Source: Streptomyces olivochromogenes
GTDB lineage: Bacteria; Actinomycetota; Actinomycetes; Streptomycetales; Streptomycetaceae
NCBI RefSeq assembly: GCF_001514115.1
Contig: NZ_KQ948468.1
Coordinates: 186,001 to 250,000, forward strand
Reading direction: 5' to 3'
DNA: 64,000 nucleotides
Numbering within the stretch: the first letter of the stretch is position 1; each line of letters opens with the position of its first letter. A program made the position numbers and the translations under genes. Below are positions 39,107-47,958 of this stretch, one piece after another. The notes below the pieces were generated by a model, which was not told the DNA's origin, made no database searches, and was given only the letters and a program-made list of their open reading frames with translations.

Positions 39107-40717
39107 ATGAAGAGGCCCGAGCGTTGGCCCGAGCGTTGGCTGGGCAGTGGGCCCGATCTTTGGCTCGCCTCCCCGTGGCGGCGCGCGATCGTCGCCGTAC
39201 TGGCCGGCGCGCTGCCGATGCTCGCCTTCCCCGCCCCTTCGTGGTGGTGGTTCGCGTACGTCGCCCTGGTGCCCTGGATCCTGCTGGCCCGCTCGGCCCC
39301 GACGGGCAGGCGGGCCGCCTACGACGGCTGGTTCGGCGGGCTGGGTTTCATGCTGGCCGTGCACCACTGGCTGCTGCCGAGTCTGAATGTGTTCACGGTC
39401 GTCATAGCGGCACTGCTCGGGGCGCTGTGGGCGCCCTGGGGCTGGCTCGTCCGGCGGTTCCTCGGCGGGGTGCCCTCGGCGGGGCGGGTCGGGGCCGCGC
39501 TCCTCGTCCTGCCGTCGGGGTGGCTGATGGTCGAACTCGTCCGGTCCTGGCAGGGCCTCGGCGGGCCCTGGGGACTGCTCGGGTCGAGCCAGTGGCAGGT
39601 CGGGCCCGCGCTGCGGCTCGCGTCGGTCGGCGGGGTGTGGCTGCTCAGCTTCCTGGTGGTCGCCGTCAATGTGGCGGTCACCGTACTGGTCGCGGTGCGT
39701 GAGTCCCGTGTGCCCGCCGTCGCCGGACTGGTCGCGACGGCCGCCGTGACCTCGGCGACCTGGGTGTGGTCGCCACGCCCGGACGTGACGGGCCAGGTCC
39801 GGATCGCCGTCGTGCAGCCCGGGGTGATCGGCGGCGCGGACAGTGCCGAGGCACGTTTCGCACGCGAGGAGGCCCTCACCCGCACCCTCGCCGGACAGGA
39901 TCCCGACCTCGTCGTCTGGGGCGAGAGCAGCGTCGGCTTCGACCTCGCGGACCGCCCCGACCTGGCGAACCGGCTCGCCGCGCTGTCCCGGCTGACCGGC
40001 GCCGACATCATGGTGAACGTCGACGCGCACCGCTCCGACCGGCCCGGGATCTACAAGAGTTCGGTCCTGGTGGGACCGCAAGGCCCGACCGGCGACCGCT
40101 ACGACAAGATGCGGCTCGTCCCCTTCGGCGAGTACATACCCGCGCGTTCGCTCCTCGGCTGGGCGACCTCGGTCGGGAAAGCGGCGGGCGAGGACCGCAG
40201 GAAGGGCACCGAGCAGGTGGTGATGAACGTCGGGCACGGACTGCGCGTCGGCCCGCTGATCTGCTTCGAGACCGCCTTCCCCGACATGAGCCGCCATCTC
40301 GCCCAGGACGGCGCCGGGGTGCTCCTCGCACAGTCCTCGACCTCGACCTTCCAGCACAGCTGGGCCCCCGAGCAGCACGCCTCGCTCGCCGCGCTGAGGG
40401 CCGCCGAGACCGGCCGCCCGATGGTGCACGCGACGCTGACCGGCGTCTCCGCCGTCTACGGCCCGAGCGGCGAGCGGATCGGCTCCTGGCTCGGCACGGG
40501 CGCGAGCGCGGCGGTGGTGTACGATGTACCGCTCGCGCGCGGCGTCACCCCGTACGTCCGGTTCGGCGACTGGCCGGTGCACGCGGCGCTGCTGATCCTG
40601 GCGGCGCTGTGCGCGACGGAGGGCTTCCGGGCGTTCAGGCCCCGGCGGACCGCTCCTGGACCGCTCGTACCACCCGCTCGCACAGTTCATGAGTCGCCAG
40701 CGCGTCACGGGCGCTGA
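39107..40717 (+). CDS. lnt: apolipoprotein N-acyltransferase
   Basis: A 536-aa membrane enzyme that adds the third acyl chain to the N-terminal cysteine of lipoproteins. N-terminal membrane helices are followed by a nitrilase-like domain (from about residue 230) containing the catalytic triad Glu273 (WGESSVGF), Lys334 (KMRLVPFGEY) and Cys386 (ICFETAF). A GGGAGGGAG ribosome site precedes the ATG. Streptomyces often have two Lnt enzymes; this looks like one complete copy. The last 83 bp overlap the convergent Gfo/Idh/MocA gene. Confidence 0.95.
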   Translation: MKRPERWPERWLGSGPDLWLASPWRRAIVAVLAGALPMLAFPAPSWWWFAYVALVPWILLARSAPTGRRAAYDGWFGGLGFMLAVHHWLLPSLNVFTVVIAALLGALWAPWGWLVRRFLGGVPSAGRVGAALLVLPSGWLMVELVRSWQGLGGPWGLLGSSQWQVGPALRLASVGGVWLLSFLVVAVNVAVTVLVAVRESRVPAVAGLVATAAVTSATWVWSPRPDVTGQVRIAVVQPGVIGGADSAEARFAREEALTRTLAGQDPDLVVWGESSVGFDLADRPDLANRLAALSRLTGADIMVNVDAHRSDRPGIYKSSVLVGPQGPTGDRYDKMRLVPFGEYIPARSLLGWATSVGKAAGEDRRKGTEQVVMNVGHGLRVGPLICFETAFPDMSRHLAQDGAGVLLAQSSTSTFQHSWAPEQHASLAALRAAETGRPMVHATLTGVSAVYGPSGERIGSWLGTGASAAVVYDVPLARGVTPYVRFGDWPVHAALLILAALCATEGFRAFRPRRTAPGPLVPPARTVHESPARHGR

Positions 40718-41546
40718 GTACCTTGCCCGCGCGCACCGCGTCGAGGAAGGCGAGCACGCCCTGCTCGATGCCGCGCTGCCGGGCCACCGGCACCCAGTCC
40801 CCGCGCCGCCGCACCGAGGGCTGCCCCTTGTGGTCGATCACCTCCGCGAGGTTGACCACCTGACGCTTGGTGTCCTGCCCCGAGACCTCGAGGATCTCCT
40901 CCGCCGAGCCGCTCAGCCGGTTCATCACGCCGAGCGCCGTGAAGCCGTCCCCGGCGAGCTGCAGCACGACATGCTGCACCAGACCGCCCTCGACCCGGGC
41001 CCGCACGGTCACGTCGTCGATCGGCCCCGGCGCCAGGAACCGCAGCGTGTCCACGACGTGGATGAAGTCGTCGAGGACCATCGTGCGCACGTCCTCGGGC
41101 AGCCCTATGCGGTTCTTCTGCATCAGGATCAGGTCGCGGGGGTGATCGGCGCACTGCGTGTACCCGGGCGCGTGACGCCGGTTGAAGCCGACGGCGAGGC
41201 TGACGTTGCGCTCCTCCGCGAGCCGCACCAGACGCTCGGAGTCGGCGAGTTCGTACGCGAGCGGCTTGTCGACGAACGTCGGTACGCCCGCTTCCAGGAG
41301 CCGCGTCACGATCTCGGGGTGCGCGACGGTGGCCGCGTGCACGAAAGCCGCGTCGAGGTTCTGGGCCAGCAGATCCGACAGGTCGGTGTGCCGCTGCTCC
41401 GGCGGCAGGTGGAGGCTGTCGCCGACCCGGGCCAGGGTCGCGGGCGTCCGCGTCTGCAGATGCAGCTCGACCCCCGGCTGGACGCCGAGCACCGGCAGGT
41501 AGGCCTTCTGCGCGATGTCGCCGAGTCCGATGCAGCCGACCTTCAC
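40635..41546 (-). CDS. Gfo/Idh/MocA-family oxidoreductase
   Basis: A 303-aa NAD(P)-dependent dehydrogenase-like protein. The Rossmann motif is GCIGLGDIAQKAYLPVL, the DKP lysine lies in PTFVDKPLAYELADS, and DDFIHVVDTLRFLAPG carries the catalytic His/Asp. Its second domain is short for the family. The GTG at 41546 has an AAGGAG site 6 nt upstream. The 3' end overlaps lnt by 83 bp on the opposite strand. Substrate unknown, possibly a sugar. Confidence 0.87.
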   Translation of the reverse strand: MKVGCIGLGDIAQKAYLPVLGVQPGVELHLQTRTPATLARVGDSLHLPPEQRHTDLSDLLAQNLDAAFVHAATVAHPEIVTRLLEAGVPTFVDKPLAYELADSERLVRLAEERNVSLAVGFNRRHAPGYTQCADHPRDLILMQKNRIGLPEDVRTMVLDDFIHVVDTLRFLAPGPIDDVTVRARVEGGLVQHVVLQLAGDGFTALGVMNRLSGSAEEILEVSGQDTKRQVVNLAEVIDHKGQPSVRRRGDWVPVARQRGIEQGVLAFLDAVRAGKVLSARDALATHELCERVVRAVQERSAGA

Positions 41547-41742
41547 GGGGGTCTCCTTCAGTTGCGACGCGGGCCTCGCCGGAAGCATACGGCCGCTGCG
41601 GCGGCCGCCGGTCGAGGATGCCGTCGAAGCTCCGCGGGAACAGCGCGGCCCGGCCGCCGCGGAAGGCGGGCAGGGGCCCGGCGACAGTCGTGGTGCGGGA
41701 AAATCCCTGGTGAACGGCCGTGCGCTCGACGAAAATGCGGGC

Positions 41743-42255
41743 ATGACGAAGCAGCGCACCGAACCCGCCACCGACGCCGACGAACGGTCCATGCTGGAGG
41801 GCTGGCTCGACTACCACCGCGAGACCCTGGAGATGAAGTGCGCGGGCCTCGACGACGCCCAGCTCAAGACCGCCTCGGTCGAGCCCTCCGAGTTGTCCCT
41901 GCTCGGTCTGGTGCGGCACATGGCGGAGGTGGAGCGTGGCTGGTTCCGCAAGGTTCTGGTGGGCGACGATCCGGGGCCGATCTACTACAGCGAGGAGGAC
42001 CGGGACGGAGAGTTCCATCTCACCGACGCGGACACCTGGGACGAGGCGTACGCCACCTGGCAGGCCGAGATCGGGATCGCCCGGCGCAACGCGGCTCGTT
42101 TCACGCTGGACGACGCCGGCGAGGGCAGGAGCAAGTTCACCGAGGACCCCATCAACCTGCGGTGGATCTACACCCACATGATCGAGGAGTACGCGCGTCA
42201 CAACGGTCACGCGGATCTGATCCGGGAGCGGATCGACGGCGCCACGGGTGAGTGA
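41743..42255 (+). CDS. DinB-family (DUF664) protein
   Basis: A 170-aa four-helix-bundle protein. The metal-binding type histidines appear in LLGLVRHMAEVERGWFRKVL and in YTHMIEEYARHNGHADLIRERIDG, as in the DinB/mycothiol-S-transferase superfamily. The family includes mycothiol- or bacillithiol-dependent enzymes; which reaction applies is unknown. GAAAAT lies 6 nt before the ATG, a weak case for a leaderless mRNA. Confidence 0.87.
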   Translation: MTKQRTEPATDADERSMLEGWLDYHRETLEMKCAGLDDAQLKTASVEPSELSLLGLVRHMAEVERGWFRKVLVGDDPGPIYYSEEDRDGEFHLTDADTWDEAYATWQAEIGIARRNAARFTLDDAGEGRSKFTEDPINLRWIYTHMIEEYARHNGHADLIRERIDGATGE

Positions 42256-42386
42256 GGCACGGGGATTCGGCGTCGGGTCACCTTGCGGACACCGGCGCCC
42301 TCCGCAGGAGCGGAAGGATCACCCGTGTGGGGCAACCTCCGCTTGTCAGCTCCCCAAAGCGGGCCGGACGCAGCAGAGTTGAGCGG

Positions 42387-42866
42387 GTGCATCGAACGAC
42401 GACCGCCGCAACGCTCCTGGTCACCGTGGCCACCGCCGCGCTCTCCGGCTGTGTGACCGTCCAGCGACCGCCCGCTCCCGCCCCGCCGATCGCGCCGTCC
42501 CGGCCGTCGCCGCCGAGTCCCGACGGCAAGGCCGGGCCGCAGGTCGTGCAGGCGCCGGCGCGCGAGGCGCTGGAACTCATCGGGCCGTCCCGGAAGCCGT
42601 CACCGAGCGCTCCGGCGAGGCACCGTACGCCCGTCCCGGCGCCCGTCGCCCCGCAGGCCCCTGCGCGTCACCCGGGCGCCTATCACCCACACCCGCAGCC
42701 TCACCCCCACCCACAGCCCCATCGGCCCGCCCCCCGCACCGACGTCCCGCCCGCCGCCCCTGGTCAGCCGAGCGACACGGACGTGTGTGCCCTCGGCCGG
42801 AAATACGGAGGCTGGAAGGCGGACAGCCCGGAGGCGGTCATCTGCAAGGGGTCGTACGGGCATTGA
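42387..42866 (+). CDS. Pro/His-rich lipoprotein
   Basis: A 159-aa protein with a signal peptide and lipobox (TVATAALSGC) then a long Pro-rich linker. A repeated HPHPQPHPHPQPH tract lies near residues 110-120. The C-terminus DVCALGRKYGGWKADSPEAVICKGSYG is a short folded region with two cysteines. The GTG at 42387 is the only start that keeps the signal peptide. Function unknown; the His tract could bind metal. Confidence 0.72.
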   Translation: MHRTTTAATLLVTVATAALSGCVTVQRPPAPAPPIAPSRPSPPSPDGKAGPQVVQAPAREALELIGPSRKPSPSAPARHRTPVPAPVAPQAPARHPGAYHPHPQPHPHPQPHRPAPRTDVPPAAPGQPSDTDVCALGRKYGGWKADSPEAVICKGSYGH

Positions 42867-42888
42867 CCGCGGCCGGTGTCCGCAGGAT

Positions 42889-43488
42889 CTAGGGGCGCTG
42901 TCTCGGCGGCCCGAGGGTCTCCCCTCCGGACCCGCCGAAGGGACCGGGCCGCTCGACGGTGCCGGGCCCCTCGACGGCGCCGGGGTCCTCCCCCGGCCCT
43001 CCGTGCGACGGGCCCGCCCCGTCGAGTCTCAGCTCCAGACGGCCGATCGCCGCGCGTACGCCGTCCCCGTAACGGTCGTTCCCGAGGGCTCCGGCCGCGC
43101 CTCGTGCGCGGCGCAGATGGCTGCGGGCGGCTTCGGAGCGGCCGAGTTTCACATAGTCGGCCGCCAGGTTCAGATGCAGCGACGGGTAGAACGCGCGCGC
43201 CGCGAGCGACCGCTGGCGCTCGGCGACGTCGCCGTCGGTGAGTTCGTCGGCCGCCGACAACGCCCGCAGGTCCCAGGCCAGTTCGTCCGCGGGGTCGTCC
43301 TGCGTGTCCGCCAGGTAGTGCGCCAGGGTGCAGCGGTGCAGGGGGTCACCGTCCTCACCGATCTCCCCCCACAGGTCCAGGAAACGCCCCCGAGCCTCCT
43401 CACGGTCGCCACCGTGGTGCAGCATGACGACCTGTCCGATCCGGGTCATCATGGCGTCCGGCGCCGCCTGCTCCTGTTGCTCCGCCAC
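42889..43488 (-). CDS. hypothetical TPR-like helical protein
   Basis: A 199-aa protein with helical repeats (RCTLAHYLADTQDDPADELAWDLRAL and SLHLNLAADYVKLGRSEAARSHLRRAR) of the tetratricopeptide type, followed by a disordered Gly/Pro-rich tail. The start GTG at 43488 has GGAGG. Similar stand-alone proteins of about 150-200 aa are common in Streptomyces; function unknown. Confidence 0.75.
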   Translation of the reverse strand: MAEQQEQAAPDAMMTRIGQVVMLHHGGDREEARGRFLDLWGEIGEDGDPLHRCTLAHYLADTQDDPADELAWDLRALSAADELTDGDVAERQRSLAARAFYPSLHLNLAADYVKLGRSEAARSHLRRARGAAGALGNDRYGDGVRAAIGRLELRLDGAGPSHGGPGEDPGAVEGPGTVERPGPFGGSGGETLGPPRQRP

Positions 43489-43642
43489 CGCGTCCTCCAG
43501 GCTCGTCGCTGTCCCTTCCGACGCTAACCGGACACACTGACAATGCCGCTCAGGCGCCCCCGGACACCACTGAGCCGCCCCGGTGACGGCCGGACCGGAC
43601 GCCTCTCGGCCGGCCCGGGCCGCTTCCGGTCCCGGTCCTGGA

Positions 43643-44326
43643 TCAGCCGAGGTTCGGAATCCGCCAGTCGATCGGCTCGTGGCCCTGCCCGGCGACCGCC
43701 TCGTTGATCTGTGTGAAGGGGCGGGAGCCGAAGAACTTCTTCGCGGAGAGCGGCGACGGGTGCGCGCCCTTCACCACGATGTGCCGCTTCTCGTCGATGA
43801 GCGGGAGCTTCTTCTGCGCGTAGTTCCCCCACAGGACGAAGACCGCCGGGTCGGGCCGGTCGGCCACGGCACGGATCACCGCGTCCGTGAACTTCTCCCA
43901 GCCCTTGCCCTTGTGCGAGTTGGCCTCACCGGAGCGCACGGTCAGCACCGCGTTCAGCAGCAGGACGCCCTGCTCGGCCCACGGCATCAGATAGCCGTTG
44001 TCCGGGATCGGGGTGCCCAGCTCCTCCTTCATCTCCTTGTAGATGTTGCGCAGCGAGGGCGGGGTCTTCACCCCCGGGCGGACCGAGAAGCACAGGCCGT
44101 GGCCCTGGCCCTCGCCGTGGTACGGGTCCTGGCCGAGGATCAGCACCTTCACCCGCTCGTACGGAGTCGCCTCCAGTGCCGCGAAGACCTCCTCGCGCGG
44201 AGGGTAGACGGGACCGGCGGCGCGCTCCTCCTCGACGAACTCGGTGAGTTCCTTGAAGTAGGGCTGCTGCAGTTCGTCACCCAGGACGCCGCGCCAGGAC
44301 TCGGGCAGCATGGCGGTGTCGGTCAC
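43643..44326 (-). CDS. ung: uracil-DNA glycosylase
   Basis: A 227-aa family-1 uracil-DNA glycosylase that removes uracil from DNA. The catalytic Asp motif GQDPYHG is at 65-71. The uracil-binding phenylalanine region CFSV and the leucine-loop motif HPSPLS (189-194) are intact. A GGAGGAACTTGAC region precedes the GTG start. Single gene; no sign of recent transfer. Confidence 0.96.
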   Translation of the reverse strand: MTDTAMLPESWRGVLGDELQQPYFKELTEFVEEERAAGPVYPPREEVFAALEATPYERVKVLILGQDPYHGEGQGHGLCFSVRPGVKTPPSLRNIYKEMKEELGTPIPDNGYLMPWAEQGVLLLNAVLTVRSGEANSHKGKGWEKFTDAVIRAVADRPDPAVFVLWGNYAQKKLPLIDEKRHIVVKGAHPSPLSAKKFFGSRPFTQINEAVAGQGHEPIDWRIPNLG

Positions 44327-44405
44327 GTCAAGTTCCTCCGATGTGCGGTCACTTCCAGGTCTCAGAACCTACAGGCGACCACTGACATTCGGCTCCGCAC
44401 CCCGT

Positions 44406-44430
44406 AGGACCCCGCCACCCGCCGGGTCCT
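44406..44430 (-). terminator. terminator after the peptide-binding lipoprotein gene
   Basis: AGGACCC (44406-44412) and GGGTCCT (44424-44430) form a 7-bp stem 10 bp after the lipoprotein stop and upstream of ung. Confidence 0.6.
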
Positions 44431-44439
44431 GCCCGTGCC

Positions 44440-46020
44440 CTACCAGCTGGTCTTGCGGTGCAGCTCCCACATCATCATGATCGTCGAAGGGTCCAGGGCC
44501 TGCTCCCCGCCCGAGATCTCCTCGCTCGCCGCCACGAACTGCTTGCCCTGCCACAGCGGCAGCAGCCGTGCGTCGTCGACGAGGATCTGCTGGGCCGCCT
44601 CGAACTCCTTGACCACCGCTCCACGGTCGCTCTCACGGCGCGAGGCGGGCAGCAGGGTGTCGGTGATCCGGGGCGCCGGATAGGGCGTGCCGAGCGCGTT
44701 CTGCTCGCCCACGAAGGGCGCGATGAAGTTCTCGGCGTCCGGGAAGTCCGGGAACCAGCCGCGCCCGAACACCGGGTACTCGCCCTTGCGGTAGCCCTCC
44801 TCGTACGTCTTCCAGGGGCGCCCGTTGAGCGACACGCGGAACAGACCGGACTCCTCGAGCTGCCTCTTGATCTCCTGGAACTCAGGGGCGGTCTCGGAGC
44901 CGTAGCGGTCCGTGGTGTACCAGAGGGTGAGGGGGACGCGCTCGGTGATGCCCGCCTCCGAGAGGATCTGCCGGGCCTTGGAGGAACTGGGGTCCCCGTA
45001 GTCGTCGAAAAAGCCCGTGGTGTGACCGGTCAGGCCTGCGGGGACCATGGAGTACAGCGGGTCGACCGTGTCCTTGTAGACCTTGTGCGCGATCGCCGCA
45101 CGGTCGACGACCTGGGCGATCGCCTTGCGCACCGCGAGCTTCTTGGCCCACGGATCCTTCGGGTTGAACACCAGGTAGCTGATCTCCATGCCCGCGCCCT
45201 CGACGAGCTGAAGTCCGTTGTCCGCTCCCTTGGTCCGCAGCGAGACGATGTCCTTGGAGGCCAGGCCGCGGAACGTGACGTCGATCTTCTTGTCCTTGAG
45301 GGCGTCGACCATCTGCCCCGAGTCCTGGAAGTAGCGGATCGTGACCGCGTCGTTCTTGAGCTCGGCGAAGCCCTTGTAGCGGTCGTTCCTGACGAGTTCG
45401 GCCTGCTTGCCGTCCTCGTAGGAGCGCAGGCTGTACGGCCCGGACCCGAAGACCTTGCCGTCCTTGCGCAGCGAGTGCGCGGGGTAGTCGTCGGGGTCGA
45501 CGATCGACATGGCCGGGGTGGCGAGGACGAACGGGAAGGTCGCGTCCGATTTGTTCAGGTGGAAGACGAGTTCGCGCGCGTTCAGTACCTGGATCCGGTC
45601 GAGGCTGCCGAGGAGGCCGGCGGGGCCGCCGGGCACATTGATCTTCTTGATCCGGTCGATCGAGTACTTGACGGCCCGGGCGTCCAGCGTGTCACCGTCG
45701 GAGAACTTCATGTCGGCGCGCAGCTTGCAGCGGTACACGAGGTTCGAGGTGTCCGCGAACCCACAGCTCTGGGCGGCGTCGGGCTCGGGCATGGTGGCCC
45801 CGGAGGGGTAGCTCAGCAGCGTCTGGTAGATGTTGCGGAACAGTTCCCAGGAGCCGTCCCAGGAGGCGGCCGGATCCAGCGTGCTCGGGGCACTGGTGGT
45901 GCCCACGACGATCGGTCCCTTGTCGTCGGACGACGCCGAGGACAGGACGCCGCACCCGGCCACCAGGGCGATGGACGTGACCGCCGCCAGTTGCCGCAGG
46001 CATGGGTTCCGGTTGAACAC
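44440..46020 (-). CDS. ABC transporter solute-binding lipoprotein (SBP_bac_5, peptide type)
   Basis: A 526-aa extracytoplasmic binding protein. The signal peptide ends in the lipobox VAGCG. The family blocks are VGTTSAPSTLDPAASWDG, YRCKLRADMKFSDGDTLDARAVKYSIDRI, VFGSGPYSLRSYEDGKQAELVRN and YEEGYRKGEYPVFGRGWFPDFPD. It binds oligopeptides or similar solutes for an ABC importer; no permease genes are adjacent, so the partner lies elsewhere. The GTG at 46020 is favoured since GAGGAG lies 7 nt upstream, while a GTG six bases earlier has none. Confidence 0.92.
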   Translation of the reverse strand: MFNRNPCLRQLAAVTSIALVAGCGVLSSASSDDKGPIVVGTTSAPSTLDPAASWDGSWELFRNIYQTLLSYPSGATMPEPDAAQSCGFADTSNLVYRCKLRADMKFSDGDTLDARAVKYSIDRIKKINVPGGPAGLLGSLDRIQVLNARELVFHLNKSDATFPFVLATPAMSIVDPDDYPAHSLRKDGKVFGSGPYSLRSYEDGKQAELVRNDRYKGFAELKNDAVTIRYFQDSGQMVDALKDKKIDVTFRGLASKDIVSLRTKGADNGLQLVEGAGMEISYLVFNPKDPWAKKLAVRKAIAQVVDRAAIAHKVYKDTVDPLYSMVPAGLTGHTTGFFDDYGDPSSSKARQILSEAGITERVPLTLWYTTDRYGSETAPEFQEIKRQLEESGLFRVSLNGRPWKTYEEGYRKGEYPVFGRGWFPDFPDAENFIAPFVGEQNALGTPYPAPRITDTLLPASRRESDRGAVVKEFEAAQQILVDDARLLPLWQGKQFVAASEEISGGEQALDPSTIMMMWELHRKTSW

Positions 46021-46229
46021 GCGCACGCTCCTCGATCTGCCGTACCAAGGGTCGGCAGACCATACCGCAGCGCCACACCGGTGGATCCGTGTTCCCGGCA
46101 GGGCACTTGATCAGCGCGTTTGTGACTACGTTGTCATTTGGCTGTACGTCTTCATACGTCGACGCGAGCGCCGATTTCGTCCATCAGCGCCCGCGTCGAT
46201 GCTCCGTTCGTCCCGTCTCGGGACTCCGG

Positions 46230-46991
46230 TCAGCCCACTCCTGCGTTCAGGAAGATGCCGCCGTCGACGACGAGCGTCTGACCGGTGACCCAGTCCGACT
46301 GCGACGAGGTGAGGAAGGCGGCGGCGCCTCCGATGTCGGAGGGCACACCGAGTCGGCCGAGCGGGTAGGCGGCGGCCGCCTCCGCCTCCCGGCCTTCGTA
46401 CAGGGCCTGCGCGAACTTGGTCTTGACGACGGCGGGCGCGATCGCGTTGACCCGCACCTTGGGCGCGAACTCGTGCGCCAGCTGCACGGTCAGGTTGATC
46501 ATGGCGGCCTTGCTCATGCCGTACGCGCCGATGAAGGGCGAGGGGGCGATGCCGGCGACGGACGCGATGTTGACGATCGCGCCGCCGTTCTCGCTCTGCC
46601 AGGCCTTCCAGGTCAGCTGGGCGAAGCCGAGCGCCGAGATGACGTTGGTCTCGTAGACCTTGCGTGCCACGTCCAGGTCCAGGTCGGCCATCGGGCCGAA
46701 CACGGGGTTCGTACCGGCGTTGTTGACCAGGTAGTCGACGCGGCCGAAGGCCTCCATGGTGCGCTCGACGACCGTGGCCTGGTGGGCCAGGTCGTGCGCC
46801 TTGCCGGCGACGCCGATGACGCGGTCGGCACCGAGTGCCTCGACGGCCTCCTTCAGGGCGTCCTCGTTGCGGCCCGTGATGCACACGCGGTCACCGCGCG
46901 CGACGAGGGCCTCCGCGACGCCGTAGCCGATGCCGCGGCTCGCGCCCGTGATGAGCGCGACCTTGCCGGAGAGTTCGGGAAGTGTGGTCAT
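46230..46991 (-). CDS. SDR-family oxidoreductase, second gene of a fabG-like pair
   Basis: A 253-aa short-chain dehydrogenase. TGASRGIGYGVAEAL is the cofactor motif, NNAGTNP is present, and the active-site Ser, Tyr and Lys lie in VNIASVAGIAPSPFIGAYGMSKAAMINL. DVARKVYETNVISAL is typical of 3-oxoacyl reductase members. It follows the first fabG-like gene by 16 bp in one operon. The substrate is unknown; paired SDRs of this kind occur in fatty-acid or polyketide-like modification. Confidence 0.9.
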   Translation of the reverse strand: MTTLPELSGKVALITGASRGIGYGVAEALVARGDRVCITGRNEDALKEAVEALGADRVIGVAGKAHDLAHQATVVERTMEAFGRVDYLVNNAGTNPVFGPMADLDLDVARKVYETNVISALGFAQLTWKAWQSENGGAIVNIASVAGIAPSPFIGAYGMSKAAMINLTVQLAHEFAPKVRVNAIAPAVVKTKFAQALYEGREAEAAAAYPLGRLGVPSDIGGAAAFLTSSQSDWVTGQTLVVDGGIFLNAGVG

Positions 46992-47007
46992 GTCGTGCCC
47001 TCCGGCG

Positions 47008-47769
47008 TCAGTTGAGCGGTCCGCCGGCCACGTACAGGACCTGGCCGGAGACGAATCCGGCGGCCTCGCCGGTGAAGAAGGCGATCGCGTTGGCGATGTC
47101 GTCGGGGTTGCCGACGCGCTGCACGGGGATCTGGGTGGCGGCCGCGGCCTGGAAGTCCTCGAAGCCCATGCCCACGCGCTCGGCGGTGGCCGCCGTCATG
47201 TCGGTGGCGATGAAGCCGGGCGCGACGGCGTTGGCGGTGACGCCGAACTTGCCGAGCTCGATGGCGAGGGTCTTGGTGAGGCCCTGGAGACCGGCCTTGG
47301 CGGCGGAGTAGTTGGCCTGGCCGCGGTTGCCGAGCGCCGAGGACGACGACAGGTTGACGATCCGGCCGAACTTGGCGTCCACCATGTACTTCTGGCAGGC
47401 CTTGGCCATCAGGAAGGCGCCGCGCAGGTGCACGTTCATGACCGTGTCCCAGTCGGACGCGGCCATCTTGAACAGCAGGTTGTCGCGGAGCACGCCCGCG
47501 TTGTTCACCAGGACGGTCGGCGCACCGAGCTCCTCGGCGATCCGCGCGACCGCGGCCTCGACCTGGGCCTCGTCGGAGACGTCGCAGCCGACCGCGAGGG
47601 CCTTGCCACCGGCGGCGGTGATCTTCTCGACGGTGTCCTTGCACGCGGCCTCGTCGAGGTCGATCACCGCGACGGCGCGGCCCTCGGCGGCCAGTCGTAC
47701 GGCGGTCGCGGCGCCGATGCCGCGCGCGGCACCGGTGACTACGGCGACACGCTGCTCAGTGGTGGACAT
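47008..47769 (-). CDS. fabG: 3-oxoacyl-ACP reductase-like SDR, first gene of the fabG-like pair
   Basis: A 253-aa SDR with TGAARGIGAATAVRL, NNAGVLRDNLL, and active-site residues in NLSSSSALGNRGQANYSAAKAGLQGLTK. The C-terminal PGFIATDMTAA and VSGQVLYVAGGPLN are typical of FabG. It is expressed from the promoter at 47905-47933 through a leader with four short repeats. Reduction of a 3-ketoacyl thioester is likely, though the acyl carrier is not known. The start ATG has GAGGAG upstream. Confidence 0.9.
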   Translation of the reverse strand: MSTTEQRVAVVTGAARGIGAATAVRLAAEGRAVAVIDLDEAACKDTVEKITAAGGKALAVGCDVSDEAQVEAAVARIAEELGAPTVLVNNAGVLRDNLLFKMAASDWDTVMNVHLRGAFLMAKACQKYMVDAKFGRIVNLSSSSALGNRGQANYSAAKAGLQGLTKTLAIELGKFGVTANAVAPGFIATDMTAATAERVGMGFEDFQAAAATQIPVQRVGNPDDIANAIAFFTGEAAGFVSGQVLYVAGGPLN

Positions 47770-47786
47770 TGCTGGTTCTCCTCGCC

Positions 47787-47850
47787 CTTGAAAAGCCCTG
47801 CGGCTTGAAATGCCCTGCGGTGGAATGTCCCGCGCTGGAATGTCCTGCGG
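47787..47850. repeat. four degenerate 15-17-bp repeats in the fabG leader
   Basis: Successive segments CTTGAAAAGCCCTGCGG, CTTGAAATGCCCTGCGG, TGGAATGTCCCGCGC and TGGAATGTCCTGCGG, in two closely matching pairs, lie between the promoter and the start codon of the fabG-like gene (on its leader strand as the reverse complement). Confidence 0.75.
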
Positions 47851-47872
47851 CTCACACGGTACGCCCGTCCAG

Positions 47873-47933
47873 TGAGCGACCGCTTAGTACCTTCGGTAGA
47901 CGTGACGCTAGAAGCCCTGGCACCCGGTGTCAA
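47873..47933 (-). promoter_or_regulatory. fabG operon promoter with TetR-like operator
   Basis: On the minus strand TTGACA (47928-47933), 17 nt, TAGCGT (47905-47910): a near-consensus promoter. Downstream lies TAAGCGGTCGCTCA (47873-47886 read on the minus strand), imperfect but with a perfect AGCGGTCGCT core, the type bound by TetR proteins. No TetR gene is adjacent. Confidence 0.75.
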
Positions 47934-47958
47934 CGGCACACCACGCGGGTGTGATCCA

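Noticed and set aside
46230..47769. Part of a fatty-acid or polyketide biosynthetic cluster
   Set aside because: Only two SDR genes; there is no ketosynthase, acyl carrier protein or other cluster genes within the window.
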